From the NCBI RefSeq assembly GCF_900100175.1, contig NZ_FNEM01000011.1:62001-126000 (forward strand): a DNA stretch of 64,000 nt. The letters are read 5' to 3'. Shown here piece after piece: positions 51,045-60,885 of the stretch. Both the position numbers and the translations under genes were made by a program. This stretch comes from Ferrimonas sediminum. Its GTDB lineage: Bacteria; Pseudomonadota; Gammaproteobacteria; Enterobacterales; Shewanellaceae. Every line of letters begins with the position of its first letter. Positions within the stretch are counted from its first letter, which is position 1. The notes beneath the pieces were generated by a model. That model was not told the origin of the DNA and ran no database searches. It saw nothing but the letters and a program-made list of their open reading frames with translations.

Positions 51045-53108
51045 TTACCAAATCTTTACGCGCTTCTCAGCAGGCAAATACATGGCATCGCCCTCTTTGA
51101 CATCAAAGCTGCTGTAGAACTCGGTCATGTTGGACAGCGGACCGTTAGCACGGAAATGAGACGGGGAGTGCGGATCGGTGGCAACCCGGTTACGCAGCGC
51201 CTGCTCCTTGTATTTGCCGCGCCAGATCTGGCCCCAGCCGATAAAGAAGCGCTGGTCGCCGCTCAGATCATCGATGATCGGTGCCGGCTTGCCTTCCAGA
51301 GACATCTTGTAGGCTTTGTAGGCGATGGTGGCACCGGACAGATCGCCGATGTTCTCACCCAGAGTCAGCTTACCGTTAACGTGCAGGTCGTCGAACACCT
51401 GGTAGCCGTCGTACTGAGCGACCAGAGCACTGCCGCGCTTCTGGAACGCTTGCAGATCCGACTCGGTCCACCAGTTTTTCAGGTTGCCGTCTTTGTCATA
51501 ACGGGAGCCCTGGTCGTCAAAACCGTGGCCCATTTCGTGACCGATAACCGCACCGATACCGCCGTAGTTGACGGCATCGTCGGCGTTCATGTTGAAGAAT
51601 GGAGGCTGCAGAATGGCCGCCGGGAACACGATCTCATTCATTACCGGGCTGTAGTAGGCGTTGACGGTCTGTGGCGTCATGTGCCACTCGTAACGACGAA
51701 TCGGTCCGCCCAGCTTCTCCAGATCCTTGGTGTGCGCCAGCGTGGCAGAGCGCATGACGTTACCCACCAGATCATCAGACTCGATGGTCAACGCCGAGTA
51801 GTCTTCCCACTGATCCGGGTAACCAATTTTCGGGGTAAAGGCCGCCAACTTCTCTTTGGCCTTCACCTTGGTTTCCGGACTCATCCACTCCAGTTGATCG
51901 ATGCTCACCGCGTAGGCTTTACGCAGGTTTTCAACCAACTCCTTCATGCGCGCCTTGGCTTCTGCCGGGAAGTGCTTGTCGACATACACCTTACCAACCA
52001 CTTCACCCAGGTTGTCGCTCACCAGGGCCACACCACGCTTCCAGCGCTCTTTCTGTTGCTCCTGGCCATTCAGTTGACGGGCGAAGAACTCGAAGTTTTC
52101 GCTATCGAACTCCTGCGACAACATGCCGGAGTAGGCGGTCAGCAGGTTCCAGGTCAGGTAGGTTTTCCAGTCGGAAACCGAGGTATTGGCCACCACCTTG
52201 TCCAGCGTTTCAATGTAGCTTGGCTGGTTAATGATGATGTCGGACTGGCTGTCGCCACCGATGGTCTTCAGGTAAGCCGCCCAGTCGATGTGGCTGGCCA
52301 GCTTGGACAACTCTGCCGTCTGGTACTTGTTGTAACGCTTCTCGCTGTCGCGGCTTTCAACCCGGGTCCAGTGACCTTTGGCCAGTTCGGTCTCGATGGC
52401 CATCACGGTCTTGGCAGACTCGGCTGGATTAGCGACGCCCGCCAGGGTGAACATCTTCTCCATATGAGCCAGGAACCCTTCACGCAACTTCACGAAGCGT
52501 GCTTCGTCGTTGAAGTAGTAGTCACGATCCGGCAGGCTCAAACCCGCTTGCCAGATGTGGGTGGCGTAACGCTCGGAATCTTTGGCGTCCACATTGATGT
52601 AGAACGCCAGCGGCGTACCGGCACCAATGGTCTGGCTGTGGGCAAAGTAGGCCACGACGCCCGCTTTGCTGTCGATGGCGTCGATGGTTGCCAGTTCAGG
52701 CTTCAGCGGCGCCAGGCCCAGTTGATTGACCTTGTCGGTATCCATGAAGGAGCGATACAGATCGCCCACCTTCTGCTCATCACTGCCCGCCTTCAGGTTT
52801 GGCTTGGCAGCCAGGTCTTCGACGATCACCTTAACGTCATCACGGGCTTTTTCGCGCAGATCGTAAAAGGCACCGGAACTGGTGCGATCGGCAGGAATTT
52901 CGCTGGTCTTCAGCCAGGTGCCATTGACGTAGGAATAGAAGTCGTCTTGCGGACGAACTGTGGTATCGAAGTTGGCAAACTCAATACCGGAACTCAATTG
53001 CTGCTGCACTGCTTCGGCCACGGCGGTGGGTTGTGACGGCTCATTTTGTGCACAGCCGGTCATTACCAAAGCCGAGGCGCACAAGCCACCAATAAATAAG
53101 CGTTTCAT
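51045..53108 (-). CDS. pepO: M13 family (neprilysin/PepO-like) zinc endopeptidase, lipoprotein
   Basis: 687 aa from the ATG at 53108; two codons upstream is another ATG, but AAGGAT spacing favours this one. Signal peptide with lipobox MTGC. Catalytic NAYYSPVMNEIVFPAAIL and GAVIGHEMGHGFDDQGSRYD (HExxH near residue 524) with the downstream Glu in ENIGDLSGATIAYKA, ending in the family's C-terminal W. M13 enzymes degrade small peptides; this one is presumably in the periplasm, outer membrane anchored. Confidence 0.95.
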   Translation of the reverse strand: MKRLFIGGLCASALVMTGCAQNEPSQPTAVAEAVQQQLSSGIEFANFDTTVRPQDDFYSYVNGTWLKTSEIPADRTSSGAFYDLREKARDDVKVIVEDLAAKPNLKAGSDEQKVGDLYRSFMDTDKVNQLGLAPLKPELATIDAIDSKAGVVAYFAHSQTIGAGTPLAFYINVDAKDSERYATHIWQAGLSLPDRDYYFNDEARFVKLREGFLAHMEKMFTLAGVANPAESAKTVMAIETELAKGHWTRVESRDSEKRYNKYQTAELSKLASHIDWAAYLKTIGGDSQSDIIINQPSYIETLDKVVANTSVSDWKTYLTWNLLTAYSGMLSQEFDSENFEFFARQLNGQEQQKERWKRGVALVSDNLGEVVGKVYVDKHFPAEAKARMKELVENLRKAYAVSIDQLEWMSPETKVKAKEKLAAFTPKIGYPDQWEDYSALTIESDDLVGNVMRSATLAHTKDLEKLGGPIRRYEWHMTPQTVNAYYSPVMNEIVFPAAILQPPFFNMNADDAVNYGGIGAVIGHEMGHGFDDQGSRYDKDGNLKNWWTESDLQAFQKRGSALVAQYDGYQVFDDLHVNGKLTLGENIGDLSGATIAYKAYKMSLEGKPAPIIDDLSGDQRFFIGWGQIWRGKYKEQALRNRVATDPHSPSHFRANGPLSNMTEFYSSFDVKEGDAMYLPAEKRVKIW

Positions 53109-53220
53109 CAGCATATCCTTATGAATTGTTGGAGCTAATTAGTTTTAAACAGTCCGATACTAGCGTCAGGACAGCAACAGGTCAAAACCGACTTTGTTAC
53201 AACTCTATTCCAAAGGAGTG

Positions 53221-53245
53221 ACAATAACGCCCCAATCGCGGGGCG
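53221..53245 (-). terminator. Intrinsic terminator after the M24 peptidase gene
   Basis: On the minus strand CGCCCC (53245-53240) and GGGGCG (53233-53228) pair around GCGATT and are followed by TTATTGT. Confidence 0.7.
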
Positions 53246-53263
53246 TAGACTGTTAAAGGGGGA

Positions 53264-54493
53264 TCAATGAGTTGCATCAAGCTGTAACCCAAAAGGGTCA
53301 TCCAGCGAGTGGGAGGGGTCGGTAAACCAGCGGGGGCCAGACTCGGTCATATAGAAATGATCCTCCAGGCGAACGCCAAACTCGCCCGGTAACACCAGCA
53401 TCGGCTCATTGCTGAACACCATACCTGGCGCCAACAGGGTTCGATCGCCCTTCACCAGATAGGGCCACTCATGGATATCCAGGCCGCAACCATGACCGGT
53501 ACGGTGTGGCAGTCCCGGCAACTGATAGCCAGGGCCCAGTCCATGAGATTCCAGCACCTCACGGGCGGCGGCATCGGCGACTTCACAAGGCTGGCCTAAC
53601 TGAGCCGCGGCAAACGCGGCCGCCTGGGCGTCTTTTTCCACTTGCCACATTTGGCGTTGACGCTCGCTGGGCTCGCCAAAACAATACGTTCTGGTGATAT
53701 CGGAGTTGTATCCCTGCAACAGGCAACCGGTGTCGATCAACACCCAGTCGTTTCGCTTCAATCTCTGCGGCTCTTTGACCCCGTGCGGGAAACTGGTGGC
53801 CAGACCAAACAGCACGATGCAGAACGACGATCCGCCCGGCGCGCCGACCCGCTTGTGCGCCTCGTCAATAAAGGCGGTCACTTCGGTGGTGGTGATCCCT
53901 TCCCGTAGGATGCGGGCAGCGGATTTCTGCACCTCCAGGGTCATGGCCTTAGCGGTCTGCATCAGGGCAATCTCCGCCTCGCTCTTAATCATTCGACACG
54001 GGGCGCTGATGCTGCTGCCGTTGACCCAGTCAATCTGAGGACACGCCCGGCGTAACCCGTCAAACAGGAAAAAAGACGCCGACTCATCCATGGCCAGCTT
54101 TCCGTCAGCAATGCCCCGTTCCGCCAACAGCGCCGCCACCCGGTCGGCGGGATTTTCATGCTCATGCCAACCGTGAAACGGGGCGTCAATCTGCATGAAG
54201 TCGCGCAGGGAGTCGCGCTCGAACCAGGGAGCGATGTACAGCAGTTCACCGCTGTCCAGCAGCAGCGCCCCGACCATTCGCTCACTCGGCGACCACTTAA
54301 GACCGGTAAAATAGTACAGATTGGTGCCGGCATTGAGGAAGATTCCCCGTAGCCCCTGCTGCTGCATCAAGCTCGTCGCCCGCTGCATCCGCTGCTTGAA
54401 CTCGGCGACGCTGATGGCGGACGCCCTGCCACTGAGATTCGACAGCCGTGCCAACTCCTGCTCCGTCGTAGAGCCTCCCACACCTATTGTCAT
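53264..54493 (-). CDS. M24 family Xaa-Pro peptidase
   Basis: 409 aa from the ATG at 54493 (GAGGGAAA upstream); longer frames run into the promoter. N-terminal creatinase-like domain (RMQRATSLMQQQGLRGIFLN, NLYYFTGLKW) and C-terminal pita-bread domain with metal ligands: LIDTGCLLQGYNSDITRTY (two Asp), HRTGHGCGLDIHEWP (His), FSNEPML (Glu) and VRLEDHF (Glu). All five ligands are present, so it should be an active aminopeptidase P-type enzyme. Confidence 0.93.
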   Translation of the reverse strand: MTIGVGGSTTEQELARLSNLSGRASAISVAEFKQRMQRATSLMQQQGLRGIFLNAGTNLYYFTGLKWSPSERMVGALLLDSGELLYIAPWFERDSLRDFMQIDAPFHGWHEHENPADRVAALLAERGIADGKLAMDESASFFLFDGLRRACPQIDWVNGSSISAPCRMIKSEAEIALMQTAKAMTLEVQKSAARILREGITTTEVTAFIDEAHKRVGAPGGSSFCIVLFGLATSFPHGVKEPQRLKRNDWVLIDTGCLLQGYNSDITRTYCFGEPSERQRQMWQVEKDAQAAAFAAAQLGQPCEVADAAAREVLESHGLGPGYQLPGLPHRTGHGCGLDIHEWPYLVKGDRTLLAPGMVFSNEPMLVLPGEFGVRLEDHFYMTESGPRWFTDPSHSLDDPFGLQLDATH

Positions 54494-54679
54494 TGTTTCC
54501 CTCGACCAAAATAGAATATTGTATGCAATGATAGATTCGAGCGATGGAGGATTCAAGACCAATAGATGGAGAGATAACAAAAACAGACGCATTCGCGGGG
54601 CGAAAGAACCGGGCCCATTTCACTGAGAGAAATTTTGCTGTATAACCCTCAGCCTCAGGTTTCAGCACTAGGTTCTTCC

Positions 54680-55012
54680 ATGTCCAAATTCTTCTACAAA
54701 GGTCGCATCGAGAAAAAGCCCAAGCACGAAAGCTACGGCTACAACACCAACCGGGCGGCCATTCTCGGCACCGAAGCGCACCCTCTGACACTGAGTGTGC
54801 AAACTCAGGCTCGCCAGCAGGAGGTTCAGGCCCAGCTCGAGCAACACCAGTTGTTTGCCACCATCACGGTCAATCCGGATGCAGAAGAGGACCTGCTGGA
54901 GCTGGAGAGTTGGCTGAACAAACCCACCACCACCACGTTCGACAAGACCCCGGGGCGCAATGACCCCTGCTCCTGCGGAAGTGGCAAGAAATACAAGAAG
55001 TGCTGCGGCTAA
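54680..55012 (+). CDS. SEC-C motif protein (PBPRA1643 family)
   Basis: 110 aa from the ATG at 54680. N-terminal [23 protein letters not shown], a basic region of the PBPRA1643/SWIM-SEC-C family, and a C-terminal SEC-C zinc-binding tail [19 protein letters not shown] (residues about 92-110). Function unknown; SEC-C tails are used in SecA and many small proteins. The frame can be opened to 54635, but the ATG in front of SKFFYKG fits the family start. Confidence 0.87.
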   Translation: MSKFFYKGRIEKKPKHESYGYNTNRAAILGTEAHPLTLSVQTQARQQEVQAQLEQHQLFATITVNPDAEEDLLELESWLNKPTTTTFDKTPGRNDPCSCGSGKKYKKCCG

Positions 55013-55022
55013 AGGCATTCTA

Positions 55023-55051
55023 ACCCAAAGGGCTGAAACAGCCCTTTGGGT
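55023..55051 (+). terminator. Hairpin terminator after the SEC-C gene
   Basis: ACCCAAAGGGCTG and CAGCCCTTTGGGT form a perfect stem around AAA, 11 bp after the stop. No T-run. Confidence 0.65.
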
Positions 55052-55112
55052 ATCCGCACCGGGATGCCGGAGTTGGTCTTTGCCGGTTAGCCGGCACCGT
55101 AGACAACGTTAC

Positions 55113-55480
55113 ACAGCTTCTCGGCAACCTCATCCCCGACTCAGAATCTGCGCAAACTCAAGCCCGGTGTCGTCGTTTACCACTACGCAGCCGAGCCACA
55201 GTGTCGTGAGTGTAAGCGCACATTCCCACGCCGTTTCCTCAGCCCGGCAGGGCTCAGGCTTACGACGTTTTGGCCCTCATTGCGCTGTACCACAACGATG
55301 GGTTACTCCCCCGGCAAACCATCGACCGAGCCCCCGTAGCCACGCCCCCTCCCCGGGTTACTGATTCTGGCCAGGATCACCGAAACCTTTGCCGGAACCG
55401 CCTCGGTTACCGAGCAATACTGCCGCGCCACCCACGAGTTCGGTTCAGCCTCGAAGCTCGATCACAGCGTCTCAAAACTT
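55113..55480 (+). pseudogene. Degraded transposase-like gene
   Basis: Three reading frames carry parts that look like one former gene: LRKLKPGVVVYHYAAEPQCRECKRTF (a CxxC zinc finger of transposase type), then YDVLALIALYHNDGLLPRQTID in another frame, and ILARITETFAGTASVTEQY in a third. At least two frameshifts separate them. The CxxC-then-helix order is common in transposases such as ISL3 or ISXO2-like groups, but the family cannot be named. The 300-bp region holds no intact gene. Confidence 0.5.
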
Positions 55481-55609
55481 AAGTTCAATACTCTGTTTTT
55501 ATTAACTAATTTCTCCTTTCATAGCTTTAGTTTTTGGCTGAACTCAGGGATAATCGGCGCCGTCGGCTTGCCGCCGAATCTACGGCACTACAGGATTTCC
55601 CGCTCAATG

Positions 55610-56884
55610 AGTCACAACAAACAAGTCACCGCCAATATTCGCAAGATTAAAGAGCAGGTCGAGCAGGCCAGCGGTCAACAGGACCTGGTCGAGCTGATCA
55701 ATGAGATCAAGGGTCATCCAGGACCGCTGGACTACGATGATCGCCTGTTCCATGCCATCAAGTGGGCCATGGTGTACATCTGCACCATTGGTCTGTTTCA
55801 AAACTATGTTTTTTATGGCTATTACAGTGGCGACTTGGGGTACCTGCTGGCTGAAGTATTACGAAATAGCAGCTACCTGGCTCCGGCTCTGTTTGGCATC
55901 TGGGTAGGGCAACAGTGTGAAAAGCGCAACAAGCGGTTGCCCCTGCCAAGGTTTCTTGCCCGCCCCTGGCTCAGAATCGGCTTGATCGCCCTCGGATGCG
56001 TTGCGGTGACGGCCCCCTTTGAACTCTGGCACCAGGGCTACTGGTTCTGCGTCGGCAACCTGATTTTTCTTGCCAGTGGTGGCGGGCGCCTGCAACCCCC
56101 GGAATTGGTCACCCTGGGCCTGGCCATCGTCATCGCCGGCCTGTGGTTTTGGCTGCGTAAACGTCAGTTTTGGCGTGACCCGGTCTCCGATCGCATCCAC
56201 CTGCGCGACCGCCTGTTCAACAATGGTCTGACACCGGTGACCATCGACAAAGAGGCGAAGGCCAAGGAGCTTGAGCGCCAGTTCAGGGAGTTTGACCGGG
56301 GAAACTATCGCCGTGAGATCATGGAGATGTATCAAGGTCATCATCAAGGCGACATCCACAGCTTTGACTTTCAGGTGTACAAGTTCCACTACGTGGATAA
56401 GCGCACCGAAACCTATACCGACTCCGAAGGCAAGACCAAGACCCGTACCACCTATGATCACTACTATCGTCACGGACTGCTGCTGCAGTTTCCTTATGCC
56501 AAATCCATCGCCATCGACGGCGATCGGCGTATCAGCTACCGAGGCGAAAAGTACACCACCGCCTCCAATGAGTTTAACCGTCATTTCCGGGTCAGGGCCA
56601 AACAGGAGATGACCGCGGCAAGGCTGCTGACACCGGCGGTGGTGGAGTTGCTGAGCGAATTTGGCCGCAATCACAAGCGGCCAATCATCGAAGTCAACGG
56701 CAGTGGCTACACCTGCATCGCCTTCGATGACAGGGATCTGCTAACGCTAAAGCGTCAGTTCGGACTCGATAAACCGGATGCGTTTGCCGAAGAGATTGCT
56801 GCCCATGCCGAGCTAAAGAAACTGACCGCCATCAAGACTCTGGTTCATCACCTGATGCGCCTTAGCGACAACAATTTTGCCTGA
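55610..56884 (+). CDS. DUF3137-like membrane protein
   Basis: 424 aa from the ATG at 55610; a longer frame to 55568 is possible. Two hydrophobic segments near 55-110 and more at about 115-190, then a cytoplasmic part resembling DUF3137 (FQVYKFHYVDKRTETYTDSEGKTKTRTTYDHYYRHGLLLQF; FNRHFRVRAKQEMTAARLLTPAVVELL). DUF3137 proteins typically sit next to LemA, as here, 55 bp upstream. Role unknown. Confidence 0.8.
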   Translation, partial: SHNKQVTANIRKIKEQVEQASGQQDLVELINEIKGHPGPLDYDDRLFHAIKWAMVYICTIGLFQNYVFYGYYSGDLGYLLAEVLRNSSYLAPALFGIWVGQQCEKRNKRLPLPRFLARPWLRIGLIALGCVAVTAPFELWHQGYWFCVGNLIFLASGGGRLQPPELVTLGLAIVIAGLWFWLRKRQFWRDPVSDRIHLRDRLFNNGLTPVTIDKEAKAKELERQFREFDRGNYRREIMEMYQGHHQGDIHSFDFQVYKFHYVDKRTETYTDSEGKTKTRTTYDHYYRHGLLLQFPYAKSIAIDGDRRISYRGEKYTTASNEFNRHFRVRAKQEMTAARLLTPAVVELLSEFGRNHKRPIIEVNGSGYTCIAFDDRDLLTLKRQFGLDKPDAFAEEIAAHAELKKLTAIKTLVHHLMRLSDNNFA

Positions 56885-56939
56885 CACAGAGGCGCCCTGA
56901 CATCGGGGCGCCGAAGACACACAAACAAGAGAGACACCC

Positions 56940-57509
56940 ATGACAATCAGCTACCTGGTACTTGGCATCATCGCCGTTGTAATCTTGGCCATTATTCTGA
57001 TCTATAACGGCATCATTGGAAAATTCAACGCGGTTGATCGTGCCTGGGCATCGGTTCTGACCCAAGAGCGTCAGAAAAATAAGATCATTCCCCACGTTGA
57101 ACAGATGGTGGAGAAATACAAGCTTCACGAAGCCTCGGTACTGTCGGATGTGACCAAGCTGCGCAGTGCCATTGACGGTCTCAACAGCGACAGGGTCGAT
57201 GCCGGCAAGCTGGCCCAGGCTGAAAAGCACACCGCCGGTCTGGTGAAAGGTTTGAGTATCGCCGTTGAAGCCTACCCGGATCTGAAGGCCTCCGACACCT
57301 ATCTGAAAGTGATGGCAGAGATCTCCGAGCAGCAGGAGCAGATTGGTGCCGCCATTCGCATCTTCAACCGCAATGTGGAAGATTTTAATAATGCCATTCA
57401 GATGTTCCCCGGTTCGGTGATCAACAACCTGCTGACCCGAAAACAGGCCATCAACAGCTTTACCGATGTCGAAGCCCAGGCAGGTTTTGACTATAAACCC
57501 AACCTGTAA
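56940..57509 (+). CDS. lemA: LemA family protein
   Basis: 189 aa. N-terminal membrane anchor LVLGIIAVVILAIILIYNGIIGKFNAVDRAWASV, then the helical LemA domain with QEQIGAAIRIFNRNVEDFNNAIQMFPGSVI. Function poorly defined. Family length about 190 aa. It follows the DUF3137-like gene and likely shares its transcript. Confidence 0.93.
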   Translation: MTISYLVLGIIAVVILAIILIYNGIIGKFNAVDRAWASVLTQERQKNKIIPHVEQMVEKYKLHEASVLSDVTKLRSAIDGLNSDRVDAGKLAQAEKHTAGLVKGLSIAVEAYPDLKASDTYLKVMAEISEQQEQIGAAIRIFNRNVEDFNNAIQMFPGSVINNLLTRKQAINSFTDVEAQAGFDYKPNL

Positions 57510-57664
57510 CGCACAGCGCGGCAACCGCCCAAACCGTTTCCGGGCTGGCGCGTTTAGGCGTTGACCGAACTTGCCGAGCCACGGCTGCTGGCGGTGCAAT
57601 TCACTCGTCAATCTCAAGCGGCGGCTGCCGGTTTCTTTTACCGGCTCGCCGCAACGAGCCAGCA

Positions 57665-60469
57665 TCAATCCTTCAGGACGTCGCAGTCCGGACAGGCGTC
57701 CAGAAACGCCTGGGGTATCGACAACGGTGCGTAGTCCGCCCCATAGCCACTGTCCAGGTCCGGCCGGGTGGCGCGGCGGATATCCAACCGCTTAAGCCAG
57801 GTCATCTTCATCAGCACCTTGGGAAACTCGCGGAAGTGGTTGTAAGACAGATCCAGGCTGTCCAACTCGGAAAACAGCACCAATGACGCCGGCAGCGTTG
57901 TCAGGCAGTTGTTTGCCAGGCTAAGCCGGCGAATATGGCGGTAGTGCTCCATCCCTTTGGGCAGGGATGACAACAGGCAGTTGCCCAGGTTCAGCTCAGT
58001 CAGAGTGTGACGCTGTGCCAATTCCGCAGGCAGCTCGGTCTTGGCAGCCCCCAGCAATCCACTGGCGTTAAGATAGAAGCCCGGGTGCCAATGCAGGTTA
58101 CTCGGTGAATCTTTATCCCAGAACTCCTGAACCTTATCGAAGCCGGCGCCACGACGCCAGTTCAGGCACTCACCTTCCACCAGGGTATCGAGAATCGCCA
58201 ATCGCTGTTCGCTGCACTCTTTTTGCATCAGCACGAACATCAATCCCTCACCGAAGCGGTCGAAATACAACTTGGTAAAATCGGTACACAGGGCCTCGCC
58301 CCACTTTTTGCGCTGACGCTTGAGTTTGTCCACCATCACCCCCTGCCCCTTAAGGTTGCCGTAGTCATCACGGCCGCGGCAGTTGTGGAACAAAATGCGA
58401 TCGTTGACGGCCAGTTGAAACGCTTCATCGCCCATCCCGGCCAACAGGTGCTTAATCCGTTTTCTGAAGCCATTGTCGATGGTGGTCTTAAGGATAAAGA
58501 ACAGCGGTAGGCGCATCGCCCCGGTAACCCCGCCCTGCTCCAGCATCTGTACCGCAACCCGGTGGGACGCCTCCTGCGGCGATTTCAGCATCTCCAGAAT
58601 GCTGCCCTCCATCGCCTCATTGCCCTGCTGCAGAAACTTGGGCGCCCGCGCTTCAAAACACTGCTGTAACACCGCGTCATCAATCACCGCATATTTTTGC
58701 AGGTCGATTCGGTGAACCTCCCTGGGTGCCGAGCCCAGGAGCAGATGAGTAACCTGATCATCCAGCGTTTTGCTCAGGGTGAACCCCAACTCTCCAGCCT
58801 TAGCCTTCAGCTCACTCGCTTTAAATGCACTGCGACCGGACACAAACAGGATGGCGCCCGGGCCGAAAGGCCGCTGTTGATGACTGTTCTGTGCCAACTC
58901 CGCTAACCAGGCTTTATGCTGGGCCTTGAAGCGGTTGTGTTTGGCCGCCATCATCACCAGGTGAAAGTTGGCCGGCATCTTCGGCAACTGCGCCGGTTTG
59001 CGAACCAGGGCCAACGCCGTCAGGTAGGCCAGCGTCTCTTCGTCACTGAGGTGAGACTGCTTGAAGATCTCCCAGGCCTTGGCCAGCTTCTCATCGCTGA
59101 TGTCCAGCTCCAACTCCTGAGGCAGGCTGGCCCAGGCGGGATCGAAGCGCTTTAACTCAATGTCCAGACGCAAACCGCTGAGCGAAGGCACGGCGAGGAG
59201 GTCACTTTGTCTGGGTAACTTATCCTGCTCCTGTCGCCTGGGCTGCAGCCAGAGCCTGCTCAATTTGGTCATCGCCGCCATCTCTCCGAAACGCGGCAGG
59301 CTGACCGACAACAGGTTCAATGTCTCCAGGGAGGCACAGTGGCGAATCCCCTCCGGCAGCTCGGCCATTTCGCCCCCTCTCAGGGTCAGCCACCTCAACG
59401 CCGGCAGCAACGGGAAATGGGTCAACTCACCGTTGAGTTGCAGATTCAGCTCCTGCAATCGGGGGCTGTGAGCCAGCCACCCCAGTTGATTGCCATCTAC
59501 GCCAAAGAACCAGGCTTTTTGCAGTCGGGGCAGACGCAGAGATTCGGTCTGGTTCAGCATCCCGTTGGCGTTGGTGTAGAACAACTCTTTCACCGCCAGA
59601 CCATCCGGCAAAAGGCTATCCGGAATCGGGGTGTGCTCAAATCTCAGCTCCAGCTTATCGACCAGCTTCAGGCTGGCAAACAGTGTCGACGGCAACGGCG
59701 CCGTCTCACCACTCAGCGACAACATCAGCTGCCCGACCTGTGACAAACTGCCCAGCCATTGATCAGGCGGTGCCACATTGCCAAGCTTGAGAGTCACCGA
59801 TGCCATAGGGTGATTGTGTTCCAATAGTCGTGGTGGTAGCGGCCCCTGGCAGTGCATATCCAGAGTCAGGTGATCCAGCGTCTTTGGCAACGTCAGCATG
59901 GTGATCCGCACCGGTTCCGCCGGCTCATCGTAGTAATCCAACTTGCCCAGGCTCAGGGTGGTCAGGCTGCTGGCGGACAACCTACAGTCCAGACGCCGCA
60001 CCCGGCTGCCCAGTCCCAGCGCCAAGTTGGTCAGCACCGAGTCAGCGCTCAGGTGGAAGGTCACCTCCGGGGCATCGACCCGCATCGTCAGATCCGTCAG
60101 TTCCGGCAAGGCACTCAGCAGCTGAAGGTTCTCTCCTCGACAACGGCCCAGAGACAGAGTGGCCACCTGTGCCAGGTGCGCCTCGGGCACGCCACTGAAA
60201 TCGGTGGTAATGCTGCGCCGGGGCCGAAGCGAAGTGGTCAACGCCGTCAAATTGGGAAACTGTTGAAAGAATGCCGCATCCAGCAACCGGCGTCCGTTCA
60301 CATTGCCTAGATCTTCAAAATGCAAGCGGCGCAGATTGGGAAAGGCACGGGCCAGTTCTGCCCAGCTGCTAAGGGGCTCTTCACAATCGTAAGTCAGGGT
60401 ATCGACCTCGGCATGAATGCCGGCCAATACCCCCTGATAATTCAGATCGTCCAACTCCATGGCGTGCAT
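57665..60469 (-). CDS. Large leucine-rich repeat protein with a BRCT-like domain
   Basis: 934 aa from the ATG at 60469 with AGGAG 6 nt upstream; a longer frame to 60511 lacks one. Irregular N-terminal LRRs occupy about 50-480 (LRRLHFEDLGNVNGRRL; LTDLTMRVDAPEVTF). At about 540-625 is a BRCT-like stretch (GAILFVSGRSAFKASELKAKAGELGFTLSKTLDDQVTHLLLGS). A helical central region follows, and C-terminal LRRs from about 820 (LTELNLGNCLLSSLPKGM; LDSLDLSYNHFREFPK). No signal peptide, so it is probably cytosolic. The combination is unusual and unassigned. Confidence 0.83.
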   Translation of the reverse strand: MHAMELDDLNYQGVLAGIHAEVDTLTYDCEEPLSSWAELARAFPNLRRLHFEDLGNVNGRRLLDAAFFQQFPNLTALTTSLRPRRSITTDFSGVPEAHLAQVATLSLGRCRGENLQLLSALPELTDLTMRVDAPEVTFHLSADSVLTNLALGLGSRVRRLDCRLSASSLTTLSLGKLDYYDEPAEPVRITMLTLPKTLDHLTLDMHCQGPLPPRLLEHNHPMASVTLKLGNVAPPDQWLGSLSQVGQLMLSLSGETAPLPSTLFASLKLVDKLELRFEHTPIPDSLLPDGLAVKELFYTNANGMLNQTESLRLPRLQKAWFFGVDGNQLGWLAHSPRLQELNLQLNGELTHFPLLPALRWLTLRGGEMAELPEGIRHCASLETLNLLSVSLPRFGEMAAMTKLSRLWLQPRRQEQDKLPRQSDLLAVPSLSGLRLDIELKRFDPAWASLPQELELDISDEKLAKAWEIFKQSHLSDEETLAYLTALALVRKPAQLPKMPANFHLVMMAAKHNRFKAQHKAWLAELAQNSHQQRPFGPGAILFVSGRSAFKASELKAKAGELGFTLSKTLDDQVTHLLLGSAPREVHRIDLQKYAVIDDAVLQQCFEARAPKFLQQGNEAMEGSILEMLKSPQEASHRVAVQMLEQGGVTGAMRLPLFFILKTTIDNGFRKRIKHLLAGMGDEAFQLAVNDRILFHNCRGRDDYGNLKGQGVMVDKLKRQRKKWGEALCTDFTKLYFDRFGEGLMFVLMQKECSEQRLAILDTLVEGECLNWRRGAGFDKVQEFWDKDSPSNLHWHPGFYLNASGLLGAAKTELPAELAQRHTLTELNLGNCLLSSLPKGMEHYRHIRRLSLANNCLTTLPASLVLFSELDSLDLSYNHFREFPKVLMKMTWLKRLDIRRATRPDLDSGYGADYAPLSIPQAFLDACPDCDVLKD

Positions 60470-60516
60470 GGCAACTCCTGGCGGTGTATTCACTGCGGCC
60501 TGTGCGGACAACGCAG

Positions 60517-60544
60517 CAACAGGCAGCCTGACAACAGGCAGCCT
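60517..60544. repeat. Short tandem direct repeat
   Basis: CAACAGGCAGCCT occurs at 60517-60529 and 60532-60544 (period 15), in the leader of the LRR gene. The remainder of 60545-60885 shows no gene that I can support. Confidence 0.6.
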
Positions 60545-60885
60545 CTGGAAAATAGGTCGTGGGGTTATTGTGCCGGCCGCATCAACGCCCTAAGGGGCTG
60601 CCATCGAGTGACCGGGGTTACAAAACCTATATCGCGGCGTCGCGGATCGGGGGCCCGGATGGGAAAAGGTAAGATCGTTACCAGGCACAACCTGAGCGGA
60701 AGGCAAGGGTTCACGTTAAAATCATTCAACACTAACTGACTCAACGTACTGCTCCTGAACATTAACAACACAGTGTGGATTGACCACGGGAGCATTGTAT
60801 GGGTAATTCCTAACAAATCAATTAGTTAAACCGAATGAAGCCATGAATAGCCCCACGTTGTCACGAACTTTGGTCAAGTTAATGC

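Noticed and set aside
51021-53036. 671-codon open frame on the plus strand
   Set aside because: It is the exact antisense of the M13 peptidase gene, whose motifs and lipobox are clear. Low stop density in GC-rich antisense explains it.
60565-60816. 83-codon minus-strand frame
   Set aside because: No RBS, no domain, biased composition; treated as intergenic.
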